Shown here in pieces: positions 35,671-44,962 of a DNA stretch of 64,000 bases. Location: assembly GCA_046295455.1 (NCBI GenBank), contig JBKBNI010000001.1, positions 62,001-126,000 on the forward strand, written 5' to 3'. This stretch comes from Thermaurantimonas sp046295455. Lineage in GTDB: Bacteria; Bacteroidota; Bacteroidia; Flavobacteriales; Schleiferiaceae. The notes beneath the pieces are model-generated. The model saw only the letters and a program-made list of their open reading frames with translations, was not told the origin of the DNA and did not search any database. How positions within the stretch are numbered: the first letter of the stretch is position 1; each line of letters starts with the position of its first letter. The translations under genes and the position numbers were made by a program.

Positions 35671-37054
35671 TGACCCAAAGGTTAAAAAATTCGACTAAAA
35701 GACGTACTCCTGTCCCGGTGGCCCCTTTTCCTCTGTATGCATTTCCGCTGTCTTCGAGGAATGCCGTGGGTGCTATGTCAATGTGAATCCATGGATAAGC
35801 CGTGAAATGCTCTAAAAACTTACCTGCAGTGATGGCACCTGCCTCTCTGCCGCCGATGTTTTTCAGATCGGCAATCTGACTTTTGAGCATGTCGCGATAT
35901 TCCTTCCAAAGAGGCAGCCTCACACAGCGCTCATAGGTGGTGTATCCAGCTTTTTCCAGCATGGAAAATGTGTGCTCATCTGCTGTCCCCATCACGACAT
36001 TTGCATGCTTGCTCACGGCCATCACTGCTGCACCGGTGAGCGTGGCAAGATCTATGGCTAAAGCAGGTTCATACTTTTTGGCGTATGCCAATGCATCTGC
36101 CAGGATCAGGCGCCCTTCAGCATCTGTATTGAGCACCTCTACGGTGGTTCCGTCGTACATGGTGATGATATCGCCGGGAGTTATTGCATTCTCTCCGGGG
36201 CGGTTGTCCGTAGCGGGAATCAATCCAACGAGGTAGACCGGCATCTCAAGTGAGGCTACCGCTTCGAAAGTCCCAAGCACTGCTGCTGCTCCGCTCATAT
36301 CACTCTTCATGCTGTCCATGGAGCCGGGCGTTGGCTTCAGGCTTAAACCTCCGGTGTCAAACATGACCCCCTTCCCAACGAGTACGATTGGTTTTTCATT
36401 GACGGCTTCTGAGGGTTTGTATTCCATTATGGTAAATGTCGGAGGATCTATCGACCCCTTGTTTACCCCGAGAAGTCCTCCCATCTTCAAAGCTTCAATT
36501 TTCTTCTTCTCCAATACCTCCACCCGAAAGCCCAATCTCTCTCCGAGATGTGTGGCAAATTGAGCTAAATCACTGGCATTGAGCGAAACCACAGGCTCAT
36601 TAACAAGGTCACGTGCAGTAAATACCCCTTGCACTACGGATTGAAGACGCACAAGCTCCTCTTCTGAAACATCCGGTATAAAAAGTTGCTTTAATTCATT
36701 TTCAGGCTTTTTGGATACATACTTCGAAAATCTGTATGAACCCAGGGCTAATCCCTCAGACAAGGCCACTACATAGGTGGGTTTACCTGAAATCATTGCC
36801 TCGCCTGTTGTCCAGTTTACCAGTTCCGAAACCAAATCGGATCCGGCCACCCGGAGGTATTCAAGTGCTTCGTGTTCAGAGAGATTTTTATCAGGGGTCT
36901 TTACCAACCAGGTGTTTCCCTGGCGAATAAACTTTACGGAGTCTTTGACCAGTACCTGTTTTTCAATTTCGCTTAGCCTCGGTGATAATTCCTCTACATC
37001 TGCAATAAGAATTAAGAAATGTATTTCCGGATTTTTTGTGTTTGAAAACCTCAT
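35654..37054 (-). CDS. pepA: Leucyl aminopeptidase, M17 family
   Basis: Zinc or manganese-dependent cytosolic exopeptidase of 466 residues that removes N-terminal amino acids from peptides. The C-terminal catalytic domain shows the metal and catalytic Lys segment LVGKGVMFDTGGLSLKP, then SDMSGAAAVLGTFEA, PATDNRPGENAITPGDII, and the M17 signature NTDAEGRLILADALAYA with the catalytic Arg. The N-terminal macro-like domain is divergent, as usual. A minus-strand -7 element TACATTTG lies at 37093-37086. The next gene, pdxA, overlaps by 17 bp, so this is the first gene of a pepA-pdxA unit, perhaps including the MFS gene. Confidence 0.94.
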   Translation of the reverse strand: MRFSNTKNPEIHFLILIADVEELSPRLSEIEKQVLVKDSVKFIRQGNTWLVKTPDKNLSEHEALEYLRVAGSDLVSELVNWTTGEAMISGKPTYVVALSEGLALGSYRFSKYVSKKPENELKQLFIPDVSEEELVRLQSVVQGVFTARDLVNEPVVSLNASDLAQFATHLGERLGFRVEVLEKKKIEALKMGGLLGVNKGSIDPPTFTIMEYKPSEAVNEKPIVLVGKGVMFDTGGLSLKPTPGSMDSMKSDMSGAAAVLGTFEAVASLEMPVYLVGLIPATDNRPGENAITPGDIITMYDGTTVEVLNTDAEGRLILADALAYAKKYEPALAIDLATLTGAAVMAVSKHANVVMGTADEHTFSMLEKAGYTTYERCVRLPLWKEYRDMLKSQIADLKNIGGREAGAITAGKFLEHFTAYPWIHIDIAPTAFLEDSGNAYRGKGATGTGVRLLVEFFNLWVNEHNR

Positions 37055-37085
37055 TGTTGATTCTTTTTAAAGTATATACAGGGGA

Positions 37086-37093
37086 CAAATGTA
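37086..37093 (-). promoter_or_regulatory. pepA: pepA -7 promoter element
   Basis: The minus strand reads TACATTTG, matching TAnnTTTG, 31 nt before the pepA ATG at 37054. No -33 TTG is visible at the right distance. Confidence 0.4.
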
Positions 37094-37310
37094 CAATCAA
37101 CAGAAGCGGAGTATGCCTCTACAGGCAGCCCGATGCTTCATCTGTATCTAAAATACCTACTGTTATTATTTTCTTATATCCATGCCTTGTGGGCGGCTGC
37201 GAAGAGTGGTTACAGCTTTTTTTAATGTTAAAAAAGCTTAAAACATCTGTTTCTTAAGGAAATGAAAACCAATTGAGCTTGTATTTCGTTGCAAACAAAA
37301 AGTCAGGTAC

Positions 37311-38000
37311 ATGTCGGTAATTATAGTGCGCGATGTTTTTAAAATCTATCAAACCGGAGAGGTGGAGGTGCGAGCTGTTGACGGAGTCAGTTTTACGATC
37401 AATCCTGGAGAATTTACTGCAATTATCGGCCCGTCAGGCTCCGGTAAGACAACCCTTCTGAATCTGATCGGAGGGCTCGACAGGCCTACCGAAGGTTCTG
37501 TCATCATCCGGGATACAGACTTAAGCAACCTAAGTGAAGATGAGCTGATTGACTTTCGCCTGATGCATATTGGATTTGTCTTTCAATCGTATAATCTGAT
37601 TCCGGTACTGACCGCTTTAGAAAATGTAGCCTTTATCATGCAGCTCCAGGGGCGGCCGGCAAGAGAATATACCCGCGAAGCAGAGGATATACTCAGGAAG
37701 GTCGGATTACAAAACAAAATTCATCATAAGCCTTCTCAGCTGTCTGGAGGTCAGCAGCAGCGCGTAGCTGTCGCCCGTGCCCTGGTTTCAAAACCCGCTT
37801 TTGTGCTTGCCGATGAACCTACAGCCAATCTCGACAGCCATACGGCCCGGCAGTTGCTCGACCTAATGGCAGGACTTAATCAGGAGCTTGGAGTGACTTT
37901 TGTTTTCAGCACCCACGACTACCGTGTGATAGAAGTCGCGCGCAGAGTCATCACTATGGAGGATGGTCATATCGTACAAGATGAGCGTCGAGGGAGGTAA
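37311..38000 (+). CDS. ABC transporter ATP-binding protein, LolD/MacB type
   Basis: A 229-residue ATPase. Walker A is IIGPSGSGKTTLLNLIGGLD (about 37-56), the Q-loop is IGFVFQSYNLIPVLTALENV, the signature is PSQLSGGQQQRVAVARAL, and Walker B is FVLADEPTANLDSHTA with the H-loop at FVFSTHDYRV. The Q-loop with SYNLIPVLTA and the overall length place it in the LolD/MacB/FtsE-like group that serves lipoprotein or efflux permeases. No FtsX/MacB-like permease gene is next to it, so its partner must be elsewhere. The DUF983 gene downstream begins 66 bp after the stop and has its own -7 element. Confidence 0.92.
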   Translation: MSVIIVRDVFKIYQTGEVEVRAVDGVSFTINPGEFTAIIGPSGSGKTTLLNLIGGLDRPTEGSVIIRDTDLSNLSEDELIDFRLMHIGFVFQSYNLIPVLTALENVAFIMQLQGRPAREYTREAEDILRKVGLQNKIHHKPSQLSGGQQQRVAVARALVSKPAFVLADEPTANLDSHTARQLLDLMAGLNQELGVTFVFSTHDYRVIEVARRVITMEDGHIVQDERRGR

Positions 38001-38040
38001 AAGTGATTTTAGTAACACAACCGTGATCCGTCCGGACTAA

Positions 38041-38048
38041 TAACTTTG
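38041..38048 (+). promoter_or_regulatory. -7 element of the DUF983 gene
   Basis: TAACTTTG is an exact TAnnTTTG and lies 18 nt before the ATG at 38067. It overlaps the alternative TTG start at 38046, which argues against that longer reading. Confidence 0.42.
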
Positions 38049-38066
38049 TATCTTACTTCAATTCCT

Positions 38067-38447
38067 ATGTTCGGTCTTATAGTCAATATATTGCGTATGA
38101 GGTGTCCCAGATGTAGAAAAGGACCTCTTTATACCCATCCCAACCCATACAAACTCTCCAAGATTTTTAATATGCACGATGCGTGTCCAAACTGCGGACA
38201 GCCTTATGAAATAGAGCCAAACTTCTACTATGGAGCTATGTATGCGAGCTATGCTCTCGCCGTGGCTGTTTTTGTGGCTGTACTGGTCATTCTCACGCTT
38301 TTTGGAAGAAATGAGATTGATATACTGCTGATCAGCTACTTTGTCACCATGATCGTATTGTCGCCGGTTTTATTCCGGCTGTCGCGCTCCTTATGGATTC
38401 ATTTTTTTGTAAAATATGACCCCAATGCAGAAAAAAAGCAGGTGTAG
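38067..38447 (+). CDS. DUF983 membrane protein with zinc-ribbon-like cysteines
   Basis: Small membrane protein of 126 residues. The N-terminal part has two CxxC pairs, RMRCPRCRKGPLY and HDACPNCGQPYE, about 30 residues apart, which probably bind zinc. The rest has two strong membrane segments, about 60-83 (ASYALAVAVFVAVLVILTLF) and 92-110 (LLISYFVTMIVLSPVLF), between them GRNEID. The combination is characteristic of DUF983, a family of unknown function common in Bacteroidota and Alphaproteobacteria. The frame is open to a TTG at 38046, but the ATG is preferred because of the -7 element. It ends 64 bp from the convergent AsmA-like gene. Confidence 0.85.
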   Translation: MFGLIVNILRMRCPRCRKGPLYTHPNPYKLSKIFNMHDACPNCGQPYEIEPNFYYGAMYASYALAVAVFVAVLVILTLFGRNEIDILLISYFVTMIVLSPVLFRLSRSLWIHFFVKYDPNAEKKQV

Positions 38448-38511
38448 TACATCGGCAGCTGACCTGTCTGCGACCTGCGCTACGGAGAGTGCATCGCTCA
38501 GGCAAGTGTAA

Positions 38512-41322
38512 TTAATTAATTTTTGCCTTGTTTTCTGCTTCTGAAAGAATCTGATTGGACCGCTCGCGGGCCTGCTGCATGATTTGGTCGGCCTTACGGG
38601 CAGCTTCCTCTTCGATACGGCGGGCATTGGCTTCAGCTTCCTGTTCGAGACGTCGGGCAGCCTCGTTGGCAGCGCGTTCTTTGATAATATTGCCTTTAGC
38701 CTCATCGCGCAATCGCTGTGCTTGTGTACGACCTTCAGCACGCACGCGATCGGCAGATGCTTTAGCTTCTGCCTGGATACGGTCAGCCTGTTGCTGAGCC
38801 TGAGTGAGGATCTGATCGGCTTGTGCCCGGGCATTGGCCATAATTCGTTCGGCCTCTGCATTGATCTGCTGCTTGAGGTCTTCCACTTTCTGTTGGACGG
38901 TTTCTGTGACTTTGTCTTTGAGCTGGCTAACAAGGTCGCCTGCAATGTTGCCAAGGGATGTAGATACTTTCGGATTGGTGTATGTGCCGGTGATTTTCAC
39001 CTTTAGGTCGATGGTCTGTGGCACACGCCCGCCGAGCGAGGCCAGAAGCTGGTCTGCGCGAAGGGCTGCACCGGGAATTTTCAAATCGAGATCGTAGTCC
39101 AGCGTCTGATCCAATCCGTTGGATCCGGAAATCGTACCCGTGAGATTGCCCGTTTTAACCTGAAATGGAGAGACAGTGACCCGTCCGTTTTCAATTTTAT
39201 AGGAAATATTGGCATCGCGCAGAGCCAGAGTCGAGTAGTCCTGATTGCGAAGAAAGGAGCCGATCTGTGCCAATGCCTGAGATCGGAGCAAAACATCAGA
39301 GGTGCGCAGATTTCCGGTGCTGGATATTTTAGACAGATCGGGCGTCATGTCTTTTTTCAATGGCCCTTCCATTTTGAGAAATGTACTGAATGACCCTTCC
39401 GAATTTTCAGCTATCGGAGCAAGCGATTGAATAGTATTGAACGCCTGAAAACTCTGTCGAAGACCAAAATTTTCAAGGTTCATTGTAAAGTTGAAAGTCG
39501 GAACCTCAGGCTTTAAATCATAGTACCCGTTCAGAATCACACGCCCGCCGATCAGCGTCATACGTACATTTTCCATCAAGGCTTTCAGATCGGCCAGCAC
39601 AACCGAACCAGAAAAGTCGTTAATATCCAAAGTGCTGAACAAAACGCGATCTGCACGGGCGCTCAATCGAAAATCAATTTTTTCCGGTAACCGAATGTAA
39701 TCATCCTCCATGGACTGGTCTGCAGGAGCCTGGGTGGTATCGGCAGATATACCGGCCAATTCGTTTAAATCAAATAGAGTACTCGAAACATTGAAGCGAC
39801 CGTAGAGGGTGGTGTCTTTGAGAATGTATGACAAAAGGTTATCAAATCGCCCGTCAGCACGAATGTCTGTACGACCTAACCGCATGGAAAGATTTTCGAG
39901 TGTAAAGTTTTCGGGTCGGACTTGTAAGGCTGCCGATGAAATGTTTACCGGAAGCGTGAGTGTGGAAGGGTCACTGTACAAAAAGTCAGACACAGTGGCT
40001 GTACCACCAGCCTCTACTTGTTCAAACTTTTCCTTTTCGACAGACGATAGCCTTGTCTTCAGTTTTACTCTTGTGTCAATAAGGCCGGCCATCTGTACAT
40101 TCTGATCAAAAGGGACAAGGCGGGTAATTTCTTTGAGGTCAATTTTTCCATTTAAACCAAAATCAATGTAGGGATCACTGATCGGCGTTGAAACCGTGAG
40201 AGATGCTGTAATGGGATTGTTAGCAAATTTCATGGAAAAATTTGGTACGGATACCAAAGTGTTATCGAGGCTGCCTCCTGTACTGGATATTCGTATATCT
40301 GTATTTACAGCATCTACAGAGGAGGGCAGATCAGGGTATTTGAAGAAGCCATCCCGTATGCTCAGCAAGAAGTTAAACTTTGGATATATCTCCCTATCGC
40401 CGTTGAAGGTACCCTGAATTTTCCCCTCCAGACGCGCCGTGCCTCTGGCAATGAGCTGATTGAAGTCCTGGTAATAAATTGCTGGTATGAGTGATATGAT
40501 GCTTTTGAAAGTAGTCTGTGGTGCATCAAATTCCAGATCGAGATCTATATCATCCTCCGGCATGCGGACACGGCCTTTGAAATTAAGTCGCAAATCATTG
40601 ACGGCCAAATAGTTGTTACCCAGCTCGACTTCCTTGGTAGATTGGTTCAGGCGAATGTCGAAGTCAGAGTTGACGCGTACCTTCCGAAGCATGGTGATAC
40701 CGCCGGTACGAAAATCGAGACTGTCGATCGTAGTTCTGGTTTTAAGATCTACGACCTCTTGGGTGAAGTCGCCTTTGCCTTCATGCGAGAGATTATGGAT
40801 GGAGACGTACGTTCCACTGTACCGGTCATCATAGATAATGTCCACGTTTCTAAGATAATACTTTTTTAGTCCAAGATCAAATGTCGTTGAGCTGGTATCC
40901 GATTCAGCGGGCACTTCCTCGGTCGTGGGTGGTGTTATTAAGTAATTAGCTGTGGCTGAGTCCAGCGTAATAATATGAAAACGAGCGTCTTCAATGCCAA
41001 ACTTGCGTATTTTGATCTGATCGCCCTTAAATACAGATAGAATATCCAATGACAAATCAAACTCGCCTATTCTGGCTAATTCCACACCGGCAAATGTGTC
41101 TCTCCCAGTGATGACAAAGTCGTACACGCCAAAGTGTAGATTCGGAAAGTCCCGGATTAGACTAAGCCTGAATTTCCCAAAATCCACATCGGCCAGCAAT
41201 TGATTGTTTACCTCTTCTTTAAATCTCCGGACGATTTCATCTTTAAACACAAACGGGGCAAGGATGACAAATGCAATCAGAAATGCAAAAAGAATCAGAA
41301 AAATTTTAACTGCTCGTTTCAT
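38512..41322 (-). CDS. AsmA-like protein with long coiled-coil C-terminus
   Basis: A 936-residue envelope protein. The N-terminal membrane helix (MKRAVKIFLILFAFLIAFVI) is followed by the AsmA opening FKEEVNNQLLADVDFGKFRL and many beta strands of the repeated-beta-groove type over residues about 40-790. The late region has FQAFNTIQSLAPIAENSEGS and FQVKTGNLTGTISGSNGL, typical of the AsmA C-terminal domain. AsmA-like proteins bridge the periplasm and are thought to move phospholipid toward the outer membrane. Unusually, the last 135 residues are an Ala/Arg/Gln/Glu-rich helix with short periodicity (ADQILTQAQQQADRIQAEAK, and EAARKADQIMQQARERSNQI). The start overlaps the symporter gene by 17 bp. 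Confidence 0.83.
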   Translation of the reverse strand: MKRAVKIFLILFAFLIAFVILAPFVFKDEIVRRFKEEVNNQLLADVDFGKFRLSLIRDFPNLHFGVYDFVITGRDTFAGVELARIGEFDLSLDILSVFKGDQIKIRKFGIEDARFHIITLDSATANYLITPPTTEEVPAESDTSSTTFDLGLKKYYLRNVDIIYDDRYSGTYVSIHNLSHEGKGDFTQEVVDLKTRTTIDSLDFRTGGITMLRKVRVNSDFDIRLNQSTKEVELGNNYLAVNDLRLNFKGRVRMPEDDIDLDLEFDAPQTTFKSIISLIPAIYYQDFNQLIARGTARLEGKIQGTFNGDREIYPKFNFLLSIRDGFFKYPDLPSSVDAVNTDIRISSTGGSLDNTLVSVPNFSMKFANNPITASLTVSTPISDPYIDFGLNGKIDLKEITRLVPFDQNVQMAGLIDTRVKLKTRLSSVEKEKFEQVEAGGTATVSDFLYSDPSTLTLPVNISSAALQVRPENFTLENLSMRLGRTDIRADGRFDNLLSYILKDTTLYGRFNVSSTLFDLNELAGISADTTQAPADQSMEDDYIRLPEKIDFRLSARADRVLFSTLDINDFSGSVVLADLKALMENVRMTLIGGRVILNGYYDLKPEVPTFNFTMNLENFGLRQSFQAFNTIQSLAPIAENSEGSFSTFLKMEGPLKKDMTPDLSKISSTGNLRTSDVLLRSQALAQIGSFLRNQDYSTLALRDANISYKIENGRVTVSPFQVKTGNLTGTISGSNGLDQTLDYDLDLKIPGAALRADQLLASLGGRVPQTIDLKVKITGTYTNPKVSTSLGNIAGDLVSQLKDKVTETVQQKVEDLKQQINAEAERIMANARAQADQILTQAQQQADRIQAEAKASADRVRAEGRTQAQRLRDEAKGNIIKERAANEAARRLEQEAEANARRIEEEAARKADQIMQQARERSNQILSEAENKAKIN

Positions 41323-42751
41323 AAGATGCTTTGTTTTCAGTTTGACCGGTAGGCTCTTCCGATTTTGCTACTAAGGTACAAACCATCGCGTCACCTGTCA
41401 CATTGACTACGGTGCGGCACATATCCAATATTCTGTCAATGGGCAGGATGATGGCGATCCAGGCCGGATTGAGATTCACAGACGTGAGCACTATGATCAG
41501 CATGATCAATCCGGCGCTGGGCACAGCTGCTGCTCCTATGGATGCCAAAGTGGCCGTCATTATGATCGTGAGCTGCTGCGAAAGGGTCAAATCGACCCCG
41601 TGCATCTGTGCCAGAAATACTACAGCTACTGCCTGATAGAGACTGGTTCCATCCATATTGACAGTAGCGCCGATGGGTAGCACGAAAGAAGTGTATTTCT
41701 TGGGAATATGCATGTTTTCTTCCATGCACTCGATGGTGACAGGCAGTGTAGCCGCACTGCTCGATGAGGAAAATGCCAGCAACTGTGCCGGACTTATTGC
41801 TTTAATAAATTCCATAAACCGAATACCCGGAGCAAAAAAATGAATAACCGTCGGATAGATGACAAATGCCATGACGATCAATCCCACAACGACACTGAGC
41901 GTGTATGAACCCAGACTTTTAAAGACAGGTAAAACTTTAGATACATCGTCGCCAGCAATCTGACTGATGGTACCGGCCATAAGCGCAAATACAAAAAAAG
42001 GAGCTGCCTTCATGACCAAGTCGACCATTTTTAGAAAAACATCCGTAATCGATTGAAAAAACATCAGCAGTACTTCCTGCCGCTGGCTGGGAATATATAA
42101 TAAAGATATCCCGAAAAAAATGCCAAAGAATATTACCTGAATCATTAACTTGCTGTCATTCAGACTTGTAAAAATATTATCCGGCACTATATCTACCAAA
42201 AATGCCAGAGGGCCTCGGTTTTTGGTTTGTTCGGCCTTCTCCATCTTTGAGACAATCAAATCATCAGAAGGACCAGCAGCTGAATGAGCCAAAAGGTGAG
42301 CGACACGTTCAGCATTTTCAGGCTTACATAGCTCACAGATGGTATCCAGATCACCCGCATTGGTTTGTTGTTTCCAAAGTTCGTATCGGATGCGGTTGTC
42401 CAGCATCAGAGCTGAATCGCGGCTGAATCCCGGTTTGATCAGATTCACGATCAGTAATCCAAGAGAAACGGCTATGATTGTGGTAATAAAATAAATGCCG
42501 AGCGTTTTGAGTCCTAACCGACCCAGAGATTCTGGCGAACCCAAACCGGCTATACCACTGATAATGCTAAAGAGGACCAATGGCACGGCAATGAGTTTTA
42601 GCAGGTTCATAAAAATGGTGCCGAAAGGAGCGACGAAGTCAGCCGTAAACCGGTTCCATCCCAATTGTACGGAAATGACGGCGTACACGATGCCCAGCAG
42701 CATACCAATGATAATCTTCCAGTGTAGGGGTAGGCCTGAACGTGTTTTCAA
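41306..42751 (-). CDS. Dicarboxylate/amino acid:cation symporter (DAACS family)
   Basis: Integral membrane transporter of 481 residues that would import glutamate, aspartate or C4-dicarboxylates with Na+ or H+. Hallmarks are the serine-rich re-entrant loop LLAFSSSSSAATLPVTIECM, the cation/substrate motif VLPIGATVNMDGTSLYQAVA, and IILPIDRILDMCRTVVNVTG in the last segment. An extracytoplasmic insertion at about residues 130-190 includes two cysteines (LDTICELCKPENAERV), unusual for the basic family. The start is TTG at 42751, embedded in the aroC stop (TTGA). The next ATG would lose the first half of helix 1. It lies between aroC and the AsmA-like gene with 4-bp and 17-bp overlaps. Confidence 0.92.
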   Translation of the reverse strand: MKTRSGLPLHWKIIIGMLLGIVYAVISVQLGWNRFTADFVAPFGTIFMNLLKLIAVPLVLFSIISGIAGLGSPESLGRLGLKTLGIYFITTIIAVSLGLLIVNLIKPGFSRDSALMLDNRIRYELWKQQTNAGDLDTICELCKPENAERVAHLLAHSAAGPSDDLIVSKMEKAEQTKNRGPLAFLVDIVPDNIFTSLNDSKLMIQVIFFGIFFGISLLYIPSQRQEVLLMFFQSITDVFLKMVDLVMKAAPFFVFALMAGTISQIAGDDVSKVLPVFKSLGSYTLSVVVGLIVMAFVIYPTVIHFFAPGIRFMEFIKAISPAQLLAFSSSSSAATLPVTIECMEENMHIPKKYTSFVLPIGATVNMDGTSLYQAVAVVFLAQMHGVDLTLSQQLTIIMTATLASIGAAAVPSAGLIMLIIVLTSVNLNPAWIAIILPIDRILDMCRTVVNVTGDAMVCTLVAKSEEPTGQTENKASYETSS

Positions 42752-43809
42752 AATGGTTTTATACTTCTGTGCAACAATAGAAAATCTGCTAATACCAGGC
42801 AGGTCATCGCCTCAACTACGGGTACTGCCCGTGGCACTACACAGGGGTCGTGCCGTCCCTGAATTGAAAGGTCTACTACATTTCCCTCCACGTCGAGGGC
42901 TTTCTGCGCACGTGCAATTGAAGCCGTCGGCTTAAAAGTCACTTCAAAATAAAGATCTCTGCCTGTACTGATGCCTCCCAATACCCCACCGCTATGATTG
43001 GACTGAAAGCTTAGTCTGTCCACCGGTGTGTCATTGTGTTCACTTCCTTTCATGGCTGCTGCATGGGTGCCACTTCCAATTTCAAAAGCTCGGGTTGCAT
43101 TGATGGTCATCATAGCGTGGGCAAGGCGGGCATGAAGTTTGTCAAATACAGGCTCTCCCAAACCGGCCTGAAGTCCGCGGACTCGCACAGCAACCTTCCC
43201 TCCCACCGAGTCACCGCTTTGTTTCAGTTCTGTGATCAGGCGCTCAGCCTCTGCAGACTTTTGTGCGTCGGGCATCCGGGTGGGATACACATCGACCTGG
43301 TCCGGAGATATGTACGTGCTGTGCTCCAGGCATATATGGCCTATTTGGCTAGTGTATGCCAAGACCTCTACATCTCTGATGAGCTGAGCTGCCAGCGCAC
43401 CAGCCAATACCCAGTTGGCCGTCTCCCTTGCCGAGGAGCGACCACCGCCCCGATGGTCGCGATGACCATATTTGGCCACGTATGTTTCGTCAGCATGTCC
43501 GGGGCGCATCACATCCTTCAGCGCGCTGTAATCACGAGAGCGCTTGTCAGTATTTCGGATGATAAACGCAATGGGTGCACCGGTTGACTTCCCCTCAAAT
43601 ATACCCGACAGAAATTCCGGTGTATCTGTTTCAGAGCGTTCAGTAGTCACGGCAGATTGGCCGGGTCTGCGACGGGCAAGTTTGTGAGCAATCATTTCAA
43701 AGTCAATCTCTACACCTGCCGGAAATCCGTCCAGCACTCCGCCTATGGCCGTCCCGTGTGACTCCCCGAAAGTGGTCAGTCTCAGTATTCTCCCCAATGT
43801 GTTGCTCAT
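42748..43809 (-). CDS. aroC: Chorismate synthase
   Basis: FMN-dependent elimination of phosphate from EPSP to give chorismate, the last step of the shikimate pathway. It has 353 residues. Signatures seen are LTTFGESHGTAIGGVLDGFP near the N-terminus, RRPGQSAVTTERSETDTPEF, DVMRPGHADETYVAKYGHRD followed by GGGRSSARETA, and GGISTGRDLYFEVTFKPTAS near the end, all diagnostic. It is the first gene of a minus-strand run with the symporter and the AsmA-like gene (overlaps of 4 and 17 bp). These neighbours have no obvious biochemical link with aromatic synthesis. Upstream 280 bp to the kinase gene hold no other gene. Confidence 0.97.
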   Translation of the reverse strand: MSNTLGRILRLTTFGESHGTAIGGVLDGFPAGVEIDFEMIAHKLARRRPGQSAVTTERSETDTPEFLSGIFEGKSTGAPIAFIIRNTDKRSRDYSALKDVMRPGHADETYVAKYGHRDHRGGGRSSARETANWVLAGALAAQLIRDVEVLAYTSQIGHICLEHSTYISPDQVDVYPTRMPDAQKSAEAERLITELKQSGDSVGGKVAVRVRGLQAGLGEPVFDKLHARLAHAMMTINATRAFEIGSGTHAAAMKGSEHNDTPVDRLSFQSNHSGGVLGGISTGRDLYFEVTFKPTASIARAQKALDVEGNVVDLSIQGRHDPCVVPRAVPVVEAMTCLVLADFLLLHRSIKPF

Positions 43810-44048
43810 ACATGTGCAAACTTACATTCCGAATCCAATCCGAAAAGCGAATCAATGCCAATACCCGACAAGTATAATTCGGATATTGGCAGCATCTGAT
43901 CCATAGCACCTGTATAACCTGTAGCCTACTGCTCCTGCCTGTGTATGAAATATGAAATCGACAGCGGGCTTGAATGCACCACCCATATGCTCGGTATTCA
44001 TTTACATTTCAAATCATGAAAATTTTAGGACTTCAAACGGCTTAAGTG

Positions 44049-44056
44049 TATTTTTG
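44049..44056 (+). promoter_or_regulatory. -7 element of the phosphorolysis operon
   Basis: TATTTTTG matches TAnnTTTG and lies 33 nt before the ATG at 44090. No -33 TTG was found. It is the only promoter-like site for the four overlapping or closely spaced genes that follow. Confidence 0.4.
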
Positions 44057-44089
44057 ACACCTGTTTATTCACGTTAATTCAATATTCTG

Positions 44090-44962
44090 ATGATTTACCT
44101 TGCAGAAAGCGGCTCCACAAAATGCGATGCAGTGCTGATAAACGATGATGGATCTGTATTTGAAGAAATTAAACACATGGGCTTTAATCCATTCTTTCAT
44201 TCCGCTGATTTGGTTTACAGTGAATTGTCGAAAATAGAAACCATCAAAACCCATAAAAATCAAGTATCCCAGGTTTATTTCTACGGGGCTGGATGCTCAT
44301 CTGCCTACTACAAAGAGATCATCGCGTCAGGTCTTCGGAGGGTATTTCCAAATGCCAAGGTATACGTAGATCATGACCTGGTGGCTGCCGCCTATGCCAC
44401 ATACACCGGCAATCCCGAGATCGCCTGCATCATAGGCACCGGATCAAACAGTTGCTTTTTCGACGGAAAGACGATCTACGAAGAAGTGCCCGCACTGGCC
44501 TACATACTTGGTGATGAAGGAAGTGCTAGTTGGCTGGGTAAGAGGCTCATAGCCATGTATCTCTACAAGCAGCTGCCTGCGGATATCGCCGAGGACTTCT
44601 ACGAAACGTATCGGCTCACTAAAGACGACATCTTCCGCCAGGTATACAATGAGCCTCATGCCAATGTCTTTCTGGCCGGGTTCAGCCTTTTTGTGCACAA
44701 GCACATTCACCTGCCGGCTTTTCAGCAAATGGTAAGGGAGGGTTTCGAACTTTTTTTAAAGACGCATGTGCTCTGTTACAAGAATGCCAAATCACTGGAA
44801 ATCAACTTTGTAGGATCTGTCGCATACCATTTTCGGCAAATTTTGCTCGAAGCTGCGAATTCTTTTGACCTGAAAATCAATAATATCATTCAGAAACCCC
44901 TCCAGGGGCTTATTCATTATCACATCCACTATCTGAATATTCTGGAAAATTCTGCTGTATGA
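44090..44962 (+). CDS. BadF/BcrA-type sugar kinase (N-acetylglucosamine kinase-like)
   Basis: A 290-residue member of the ASKHA kinase fold. The phosphate-1 loop is MIYLAESGSTKCDAVLIND, where the usual D-S-G-S-T-K has Glu for Asp. The family marker GFNPFFHS, the phosphate-2 segment VYVDHDLVAAAYATYTG, and IACIIGTGSNSCFFDGK then YILGDEGSASWLGKRLI follow. Enzymes of this group phosphorylate N-acetylglucosamine or glucose. In this operon the free glucose left by the GH65 phosphorylase would be a logical substrate; this is inference. The stop overlaps the next gene by 4 bp (ATGA). Confidence 0.85.
   Translation: MIYLAESGSTKCDAVLINDDGSVFEEIKHMGFNPFFHSADLVYSELSKIETIKTHKNQVSQVYFYGAGCSSAYYKEIIASGLRRVFPNAKVYVDHDLVAAAYATYTGNPEIACIIGTGSNSCFFDGKTIYEEVPALAYILGDEGSASWLGKRLIAMYLYKQLPADIAEDFYETYRLTKDDIFRQVYNEPHANVFLAGFSLFVHKHIHLPAFQQMVREGFELFLKTHVLCYKNAKSLEINFVGSVAYHFRQILLEAANSFDLKINNIIQKPLQGLIHYHIHYLNILENSAV

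Noticed and set aside
37213..37238. Inverted repeat AGCTTTTTTTT / TTAAAAAAGCT in the pepA-ABC gap
   Set aside because: The arms are almost only A and T with a small G/C clamp. It follows no gene end on either strand, so a terminator call is not supported.
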